A DNA stretch of 64,000 nt from Mycolicibacterium iranicum (GTDB lineage Bacteria; Actinomycetota; Actinomycetes; Mycobacteriales; Mycobacteriaceae), in NCBI RefSeq assembly GCF_001650495.1, contig NZ_LWCS01000014.1, forward strand, positions 92,005 through 156,004, in the 5' to 3' direction. The translations under genes and the position numbers were made by a program. This document shows positions 57,633 to 64,000 of the stretch, piece by piece. The notes under the pieces are model-generated. The model was not told where the DNA came from. It did not search any database and was given only the letters and a program-made list of their open reading frames with translations. Numbering within the stretch: the stretch's first letter is position 1; each line of letters opens with the position of its first letter.

Positions 57633-59813
57633 TCACTGGTGCCGGTGGCGTTCCATCAGCGCCACCTGGTGATCACGCACGGTGTGTCCCTCCTGGGGGC
57701 GCGCCGTCCAGTGACCGTCGGGGCCAAGTTCCCAGCAACGGGTGCTGGGATCGACTGCCGATTCGAAGATGTCATTCAGTTCTGCGGTCAATCGTGGATC
57801 CTTAACCTGCGCCATCACTTCCACGCGCCGGTCGAGATTACGATGCATCATGTCGGCGCTGCCGATCCAGTATTCGTCGATGGCACGGAAATGAATGATC
57901 CGTGAATGCTCAAGGAATCGGCCGAGGATCGACCGCACGACGATGTTCTCGGAGAATGCGGGGTCTCCGGGCAGTAGCGCGCAGATGCCGCGGACCACGA
58001 CCTCGACGCGGACGCCGGCCTGCGATGCGCGGTAGAGCGCATCGATGACCTGCTCGTCGACCAAAGCGTTGGCCTTCAAACGGATCCGGCCGTCGGCGCC
58101 GTCCCGGGTCGCGGCGATCTCACGTTCAATCCGTTCGATGATGCCGCGGCGGACGCCGTACGGCGCGACCAGGAGGTTGCGGTAGGACTCCTTGCGGGAG
58201 TACCCGGTGAGCGAATTGAAGAGGTCGGTGAGGTCCGCGCCGATGTCGGGGGCGGCGGTGAGCAGGCCGACATCTTCGTAGAGACGCGCGGTTTTCGGGT
58301 TGTAGTTACCGGTGCCGATATGGCAATACCGCCGGATCGTCGAACCTTCGCGCCGCACCACAAGACATGTCTTGCAATGTGTCTTCAATCCGATCAGCCC
58401 GTAAACGACATGCACGCCGGCCTGTTCCAACGCACGCGCCCACTTGATGTTGGCCTGTTCGTCGAAGCGGGCCTTGATTTCCACGAGCGCCACCACCTGC
58501 TTGCCCGCCTCGGCAGCATCGATGAGCGCGTTGACGATCGGTGAGTCGCCCGATGTGCGGTACAGCGTCTGCTTGATCGCCAGCACATTGGGGTCCGCGG
58601 CCGCCTGCTCGATGAAGCGCTGAACCGTCGTCGAGAAAGAGTCGTACGGGTGGTGGACCAGCACATCGCCGTCCCGTAGCGCAGAGAAGATGCTCTTGGG
58701 GGTCTCTCGTTCGCCGAACGCCGACGGGGTCGCGGGCACGAAGGGCGGGTCCTTGAGCGCCGGTCGATCGACGCCGTAGATCTGCCAGAGCGACGAGAGA
58801 TCCAGCAGTCCCGGCACTTCGATGACGTCGCCCGGCGCGACGTCGAGTTCACGTAGCAGCAGCTCGAGCATGCTCTCGGTCATGTCGTTGGAGACTTCGA
58901 GCCGCACCGGCGATCCGAAACGCCTGCGGGCCAACTCGCGCTCGAGCGCCTGCAGCAGATCCTCGTCGCGGTCTTCCTCGACCTCGAAATCGGCGTTGCG
59001 GGTGATCCGGAAAGCGTGGTGCTCCACGATTTCCAGGCCGGGAAACAGCACCGGCAGGAACGCCGCGATCAACTCCTCCATGGGAAGGAACCGGACCACA
59101 CCCGGGGAGCCGTCACGTGCGCTGAGTTCGACGAACCGGTCGACGTTGTCGGGCACCTTGATTCGCGCGAAATGCTGACCGCCGTCATCGGGGTGCTTGA
59201 CGGTGATGGCGAGATTGAGGCTCAGGCCGCTCACGAACGGGAAGGGGTGCGCGGGATCGACGGCCAGCGGCGTCAGAACCGGGAAGACCTGCTCGTGGAA
59301 ATAGGTCGACAGCCGACCGCGTTCTGCGTCGTCGAGTTCGGCCCACGTGACGATGATGATGCCTTCGTCGACAAGCGCCGGGCGCACCGAATCGAGGAAC
59401 ACGGTGGCGTGCCTGCTGGCGATCTGCTGGGTGCGCTCGCTGATCCGGCGCAGCTGTTCGCGCGGCGACAAGCCGTCGGCCGACCTGACAGACAGTCCCA
59501 TCTCGTCACGCCGCTTGAGGCCGGCGACGCGGACCATGTAGAACTCGTCGAGATTGGACGCGAAGATCGCCAGGAACTTCGCACGCTCCAGCAGCGGCAG
59601 CGAGGGGTCGGCGGCGAGCGCGAGGACGCGGGCGTTGAAATCCAGCCAACTCAGCTCCCGGTTGAGGTAGCGCTTTTCGGGAAGCGGGTTCTCGACTGAG
59701 GGGGAAGTCGCGGCCGGCGGCGCTTCCGGCGCCGAAGCCGCAGATCCCGTCGTCGGCGAGCTCGCTGTGTCCGACAACTCAGTCTGATCAGGTCGCGCCT
59801 CGGCTTCGGTCAT
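57633..59813 (-). CDS. ppk1: polyphosphate kinase 1
   Basis: The 726-aa enzyme makes polyphosphate from [20 protein letters not shown] is the N-terminal domain start, the phospho-histidine is in [12 protein letters not shown], and HYPYDSF-like [14 protein letters not shown] and [13 protein letters not shown] are further family marks. A ~45-residue low-complexity extension (Ala/Pro/Ser-rich) precedes the catalytic body. ATG at 59813. Confidence 0.96.
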   Translation of the reverse strand: MTEAEARPDQTELSDTASSPTTGSAASAPEAPPAATSPSVENPLPEKRYLNRELSWLDFNARVLALAADPSLPLLERAKFLAIFASNLDEFYMVRVAGLKRRDEMGLSVRSADGLSPREQLRRISERTQQIASRHATVFLDSVRPALVDEGIIIVTWAELDDAERGRLSTYFHEQVFPVLTPLAVDPAHPFPFVSGLSLNLAITVKHPDDGGQHFARIKVPDNVDRFVELSARDGSPGVVRFLPMEELIAAFLPVLFPGLEIVEHHAFRITRNADFEVEEDRDEDLLQALERELARRRFGSPVRLEVSNDMTESMLELLLRELDVAPGDVIEVPGLLDLSSLWQIYGVDRPALKDPPFVPATPSAFGERETPKSIFSALRDGDVLVHHPYDSFSTTVQRFIEQAAADPNVLAIKQTLYRTSGDSPIVNALIDAAEAGKQVVALVEIKARFDEQANIKWARALEQAGVHVVYGLIGLKTHCKTCLVVRREGSTIRRYCHIGTGNYNPKTARLYEDVGLLTAAPDIGADLTDLFNSLTGYSRKESYRNLLVAPYGVRRGIIERIEREIAATRDGADGRIRLKANALVDEQVIDALYRASQAGVRVEVVVRGICALLPGDPAFSENIVVRSILGRFLEHSRIIHFRAIDEYWIGSADMMHRNLDRRVEVMAQVKDPRLTAELNDIFESAVDPSTRCWELGPDGHWTARPQEGHTVRDHQVALMERHRHQ

Positions 59814-59876
59814 GCGTCCGATGATCCCCTATCCGCCGGTGCTCGTGCCACCGAGTCGGGCAACCGGTAAGCGAAT

Positions 59877-60554
<678 letters not shown>

Positions 60555-60577
60555 TTATTCCCGGCTACTCTGAAGCC

Positions 60578-61573
60578 GTGGTTGAGGCGGCGGTGATGGG
60601 TGCCGGGGCATGGGGTACAGCGTTGGCCAAAGTGTTGGCAGACGCCGGTAACAGCGTCACTCTGTGGACGCGGCGGCCCGAACTCGCCGACGAGATCAAC
60701 ACATCTCATCGCAATGCGAACTACCTCGACGTCGCGCTGCCGGAATCGATCCGCGCCACCGGCGACTACGCCGAAGCGCTGTCGGGTGCGTGCACCGTGC
60801 TGCTCGCCGTCCCGTCGCAGACGCTGCGGGCGAACCTGGAGCAGTGGAAGGGCCACCTCGGCCCCGACACCACGCTGGTGAGCCTGGCCAAGGGAATCGA
60901 GCTCGACTCCCTGATGCGGATGAGCCAGGTCATTGCGCAGGTCACTGGCGCCGACCCGGCCCGGATCGCAGTCGTCACCGGCCCCAACCTGGCCAGAGAG
61001 ATCGGCGAAGAACAGCCGGCAGCCACCGTCGTCGCCTGCATCGACTCCGGTCGCGCGGTCGCACTGCAGCGCGCGCTGGCCACCGGTTACTTCCGGCCCT
61101 ACACCAACGCCGACGTCATCGGCGCCGAGGTCGGTGGCGCCTGCAAGAACGTCATCGCGCTCGCGAGCGGGATGGCCGCCGGCGTCGGACTGGGGGAGAA
61201 CACCGCGGCCGCGATCATCACCAGGGGGCTGGCGGAGATCATGAGGCTGGGAATTGCCTTGGGAGCCAAGCCCGCCACCTTGGCGGGACTCGCCGGAATC
61301 GGCGACCTGGTCGCGACATGCACCTCACCGCGCTCCCGGAACCGGTCCTTCGGTGAACGGTTGGGCAAGGGCGGAACGATGCAAGCCGCACTGGATGCGA
61401 CCGGCGGGCATGTGGCAGAAGGGGTCACCTCGTGCCGATCGGTGCTCGCGCTGGCGTCGAGCTACGACGTGGAGATGCCGCTGACGGAAGCCGTACATCG
61501 GGTGTGTCACAAGGGCTTGTCCGTCGACGAAGCAGTGGCCCTGCTCCTCGGCCGCTCCACCAAGCCGGAGTGA
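60578..61573 (+). CDS. gpsA: NAD(P)-dependent glycerol-3-phosphate dehydrogenase
   Basis: The 331-aa enzyme reduces dihydroxyacetone phosphate to sn-glycerol 3-phosphate for phospholipids. It opens with [19 protein letters not shown] (dinucleotide fold); GPNLAREI and [13 protein letters not shown] hold the active-site lysines, and [12 protein letters not shown] is the substrate loop. GTG start. The next gene begins 3 bp later, so they are likely co-transcribed. Confidence 0.95.
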   Translation: MVEAAVMGAGAWGTALAKVLADAGNSVTLWTRRPELADEINTSHRNANYLDVALPESIRATGDYAEALSGACTVLLAVPSQTLRANLEQWKGHLGPDTTLVSLAKGIELDSLMRMSQVIAQVTGADPARIAVVTGPNLAREIGEEQPAATVVACIDSGRAVALQRALATGYFRPYTNADVIGAEVGGACKNVIALASGMAAGVGLGENTAAAIITRGLAEIMRLGIALGAKPATLAGLAGIGDLVATCTSPRSRNRSFGERLGKGGTMQAALDATGGHVAEGVTSCRSVLALASSYDVEMPLTEAVHRVCHKGLSVDEAVALLLGRSTKPE

Positions 61574-61576
61574 CGC

Positions 61577-62686
61577 ATGGCGGGCACCTACGGTGATTCC
61601 ACGCGCAGCGTCAAAGCCGTTTCATCCGAACCCATTCCGGGTGGGCCCGTTTCGCCGCCGCCAGTGCCGGCCTCGGCCTACCACCTTCCCCCTGATGAGA
61701 ACGACGGACTCGACAGCTACGGCCGTAGGTCCAACCCCACCTGGCGGCAGCTGGAGTCCGCGTTGGCTCAGCTCGAAGGTTCCTCTGCTGCACTGACTTT
61801 CGGATCCGGAATGGCCGCGCTGACCGCTGTTCTGCGGGTCGTCGCCGTGCCTGGGCACACTCTCGTCGTTCCCGCGGACGGCTACTACCAGGTGCGGGCC
61901 TACGCAGGTGAATTCCTGGCCGCGCGTGGTGTCACCGTCGTGGAAGCGCGGTGCGACGAGATGTGTGATGCGGCCCGCCGCGCGGATGTCGTGCTCGCCG
62001 AGACCCCGTCCAATCCGGAGCTGGACATCGTGGACATCCACCGGCTCGCGATGATCTGCCGTTCCCAGGGCACCCTCCTGGTCGTCGACAACACCACCGC
62101 GTCCCCGCTGGGTCAGCAGCCGTTGTCGCTGGGCGCCGATCTGGTTGTCGCCAGCGCCACCAAGGCACTGTCCGGACACAGCGATGTGCTGGCCGGCTAC
62201 GTCGCGGGCAGCCATCCGGAACTGATGGGGCGCGTCGAACGGGAGCGACTCCTCGCCGGGCCGATCCTCGGTGCGTTCGAGGCGTGGCTGGTGCTGCGCA
62301 GCCTCGGTACTGCGGGGCTCCGAATTGAGCGGCAATGTCAGAACGCCGCGGCCGTCGCCCTCATGCTGCGCTCGCATCCCGCCGTGCGGGCGGTCCGGTA
62401 TCCGGGTCTGCCCGAAGATCCCTCTCATGCCGTGGCCTCATCGCAGATGCGCCGCTTCGGTGGCATCGTCGCCGTCGAGCTCGCCGATGCGGCCGCGGTC
62501 CACGAGCTTGTTCGCCGCAGCGATCTCCTGGTCGCCTCGACCAGCTTCGGCGGCATCCACACCTCCGTGGACCGGCGAGCGCGGTGGGGCGACCCCGTCG
62601 CGCCCGGATTCGCCCGGATCTCGATGGGCATCGAGGACACCGACGACCTGCTCAACGACCTCGAACAGGCACTCGGACCGGCGTGA
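61577..62686 (+). CDS. cystathionine gamma-lyase-type PLP enzyme (Cys/Met metabolism)
   Basis: The 369-aa trans-sulfuration-family protein has DSYGRRSNPTWRQLE (47-61), SGMAAL, the phosphate-binding region, and the PLP lysine K196 in SATKALSGHSD. Family members cleave cystathionine or transfer sulfur; the precise reaction cannot be told by eye. It sits between gpsA and ddlA, which I recall as neighbours in M. tuberculosis, so it is an insertion or a loss in that species. Coupled to gpsA by a 3-bp gap. Confidence 0.87.
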   Translation: MAGTYGDSTRSVKAVSSEPIPGGPVSPPPVPASAYHLPPDENDGLDSYGRRSNPTWRQLESALAQLEGSSAALTFGSGMAALTAVLRVVAVPGHTLVVPADGYYQVRAYAGEFLAARGVTVVEARCDEMCDAARRADVVLAETPSNPELDIVDIHRLAMICRSQGTLLVVDNTTASPLGQQPLSLGADLVVASATKALSGHSDVLAGYVAGSHPELMGRVERERLLAGPILGAFEAWLVLRSLGTAGLRIERQCQNAAAVALMLRSHPAVRAVRYPGLPEDPSHAVASSQMRRFGGIVAVELADAAAVHELVRRSDLLVASTSFGGIHTSVDRRARWGDPVAPGFARISMGIEDTDDLLNDLEQALGPA

Positions 62687-62715
62687 ATCGGCTCAGGCGG
62701 TAGCGTCTCCAGGTT

Positions 62716-63819
62716 GTGAGTGGCCGCATCCGCGTCGCCGTCGTGTACGGCGGACGTAGCTCCGAACACCCGATCTCGTGTGTTTCCGCAGGCAGCATCC
62801 TGCGCAATCTCGATCCGGAGCGGTTCGAGGTGACCGCCGTCGGCATCACGCCGAGCGGCTCATGGGTACTGACCGACGGACGACCGGAGACGCTCGCGAT
62901 CACCGACGGCAAGCTCCCCGGCGTCACCGGAGCTTCCGGCACCGCACTGGCGTTGGCCGCCGACCCGGCCCGCCGCGGTCAACTGCTGTCCCTGGGCGAG
63001 GCCGCCGGTGACGTGCTCGCCGCCGTCGACGTCGTCTTCCCGGTCCTGCACGGCCCGTACGGCGAGGACGGCACCATCCAGGGACTGCTCGAGCTCGCCG
63101 GCGTGCCGTACGTGGGCGCCGGGGTCCTGGCCAGCGCGGCCGGCATGGACAAGGAGTTCACCAAGAAGCTGCTTGCCGCCGCGGGTCTGCCGATCGGTGA
63201 TCAGGTGGTGCTTCGCCCCCGCGACGGCTCGCTGTCCTTGGAAGACCGCGAGCGCTTGGGATTGCCGGTTTTCGTCAAACCCGCCCGCGGCGGCTCGTCG
63301 ATCGGCGTCAGTCGCGTCACACGCTGGGACCAGGTGCCTTCGGCCATCGAACTGGCCCGCCGCCACGATCCGAAGGTCATCGTCGAAGCCGCGGTACCTG
63401 GACGCGAGCTCGAGTGCGGCGTGCTGGAATTCCCCGACGGCCACCTGGAGGCGAGCACAGTCGGCGAGATTCGCGTCGCCGGGGTACGCGGACGCGAGGA
63501 CGGGTTCTACGACTTCGAGACGAAGTATCTTGACGACGGGGCCGAACTCGACGTCCCCGCCAAGGTGGACGACGCCGTCGCCGAAGAGATCCGCGCGTTG
63601 TCGATCCGAGCGTTCCAGGCCATCGATTGCCAGGGCTTGGCCAGGGTCGACTTCTTCCTCACCGAGGACGGTCCCGTGATCAACGAGCTCAACACAATGC
63701 CGGGGTTCACCACCATCTCCATGTATCCGCGGATGTGGGCGGCCAGTGGCGTCGACTACCCCACACTCCTGGCCACGATGGTGGAGACCGCCGTCGCCCG
63801 CGGCACCGGGCTGCGCTAG
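62716..63819 (+). CDS. ddlA: D-alanine--D-alanine ligase
   Basis: The 367-aa ATP-grasp enzyme supplies D-Ala-D-Ala for peptidoglycan and is a D-cycloserine target. [18 protein letters not shown] at the start, [19 protein letters not shown] with the first D-Ala site, [14 protein letters not shown], and [20 protein letters not shown] with metal ligands are all present. GTG at 62716. It converges on the partial DUF3515 gene. Confidence 0.96.
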   Translation: MSGRIRVAVVYGGRSSEHPISCVSAGSILRNLDPERFEVTAVGITPSGSWVLTDGRPETLAITDGKLPGVTGASGTALALAADPARRGQLLSLGEAAGDVLAAVDVVFPVLHGPYGEDGTIQGLLELAGVPYVGAGVLASAAGMDKEFTKKLLAAAGLPIGDQVVLRPRDGSLSLEDRERLGLPVFVKPARGGSSIGVSRVTRWDQVPSAIELARRHDPKVIVEAAVPGRELECGVLEFPDGHLEASTVGEIRVAGVRGREDGFYDFETKYLDDGAELDVPAKVDDAVAEEIRALSIRAFQAIDCQGLARVDFFLTEDGPVINELNTMPGFTTISMYPRMWAASGVDYPTLLATMVETAVARGTGLR

Positions 63820-63883
63820 CGGATCTACCGCCGAGGTCTGCGTGACGGCAGGGGCCGCGATCACGACCACTGCGCAGATCTGG

Positions 63884-64000
63884 TCATCCGATCGGCGCGG
63901 GATCGGCGGGGCGGGGCGGCAACGTCTCGGCGATGGTCCTCGACAGCGTCTGGATCGCCGTGGGTCCGGACCCCGGCGGAAGCGTCAGCGCCACATACAC
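63884..64000 (-). CDS. C-terminal fragment of a DUF3515-like secreted protein (Rv2980-like), cut by the window edge
   Basis: Reading from 64000 on the reverse strand gives 38 residues (VYVALTLPPGSGPTAIQTLS, then RTIAETLPPRPADPAPIG) and a TGA at 63884. This Pro-rich end matches my memory of the protein convergent with ddlA in mycobacteria, a DUF3515 family secreted protein. The rest, including any signal peptide, lies outside the window. Confidence 0.6.
   Translation of the reverse strand: MYVALTLPPGSGPTAIQTLSRTIAETLPPRPADPAPIG

Overview
The window is high-GC chromosomal DNA from a mycobacterium, most likely a rapid grower (Mycolicibacterium-type). Evidence: a HupB with a long Lys/Ala-rich tail, many GTG starts, overlapping ATGA/GTGA gene junctions, and a gene order that I recall running parallel to M. 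tuberculosis Rv3041c down to Rv2980, read in the opposite direction. Against that remembered order several genes look inserted here: an AGCS-type amino-acid symporter, a glucose-6-phosphate dehydrogenase, an acyl-CoA ligase, a PrrB-like orphan histidine kinase, a cystathionine gamma-lyase-type enzyme, and a MocR/YczE module at the left edge.

Layout. 1-3.2 kb: a MocR-type regulator divergent from a two-gene unit (an unannotated 50-aa ORF plus YczE), a small reverse-strand ORF, and a P-loop kinase. 3.2-8.6 kb: ABC ATPase, Nudix, enoyl-CoA hydratase, two methyltransferases and a secreted DUF3298-like protein. 8.6-17.6 kb: symporter, beta-propeller lipoprotein, and the methylglucose lipopolysaccharide (MGLP) genes (acyltransferase, GT4, GH57 branching enzyme, methyltransferase) with zwf inserted. 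17.7-25.5 kb: etfBA, an OlsB/OlsA-like acyltransferase pair, cysteine desulfurase, mnmA, lipoprotein, MetE-like protein. 25.5-36.6 kb: acyl-CoA ligase, YjbR protein, ligA, ACT protein, gatCA, pfkA, gatB, sensor kinase. 36.6-39.1 kb: lppZ, doxX, cfp6-like. 39.1-44.1 kb: leader peptide/attenuator, ilvBNC, membrane protein, wrbA. 44.2-52.4 kb: oxidoreductase, serA, leuB, membrane protein, MFS transporter, FAH-family hydrolase, gltX. 52.5-56.6 kb: tRNA-Gln, tRNA-Glu, IclR regulator, leuCD, hupB. 56.6-64 kb: mutT1, ppk1, fbiD, gpsA, PLP lyase, ddlA and a truncated DUF3515-like gene.

How it fits together. Three pathways are concentrated here. (1) Branched-chain amino acids: ilvBNC under a predicted Leu/Val/Ile attenuator, leuB, and leuCD next to a divergent IclR regulator. 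(2) Indirect Gln-tRNA(Gln) synthesis: gatC, gatA, gatB, gltX, tRNA-Gln and tRNA-Glu. (3) MGLP assembly. There is no CRISPR array, prophage, rRNA or recognisable insertion sequence. No gap between genes exceeds about 250 bases. The most interesting signals are regulatory or small: the ilv leader, a matched pair of 30-bp-phased inverted repeats at the leuC/IclR and MFS/FAH promoters, the 50-aa ORF joined to yczE, the orphan PrrB-like kinase, and a 100-bp palindromic element between pfkA and gatB.
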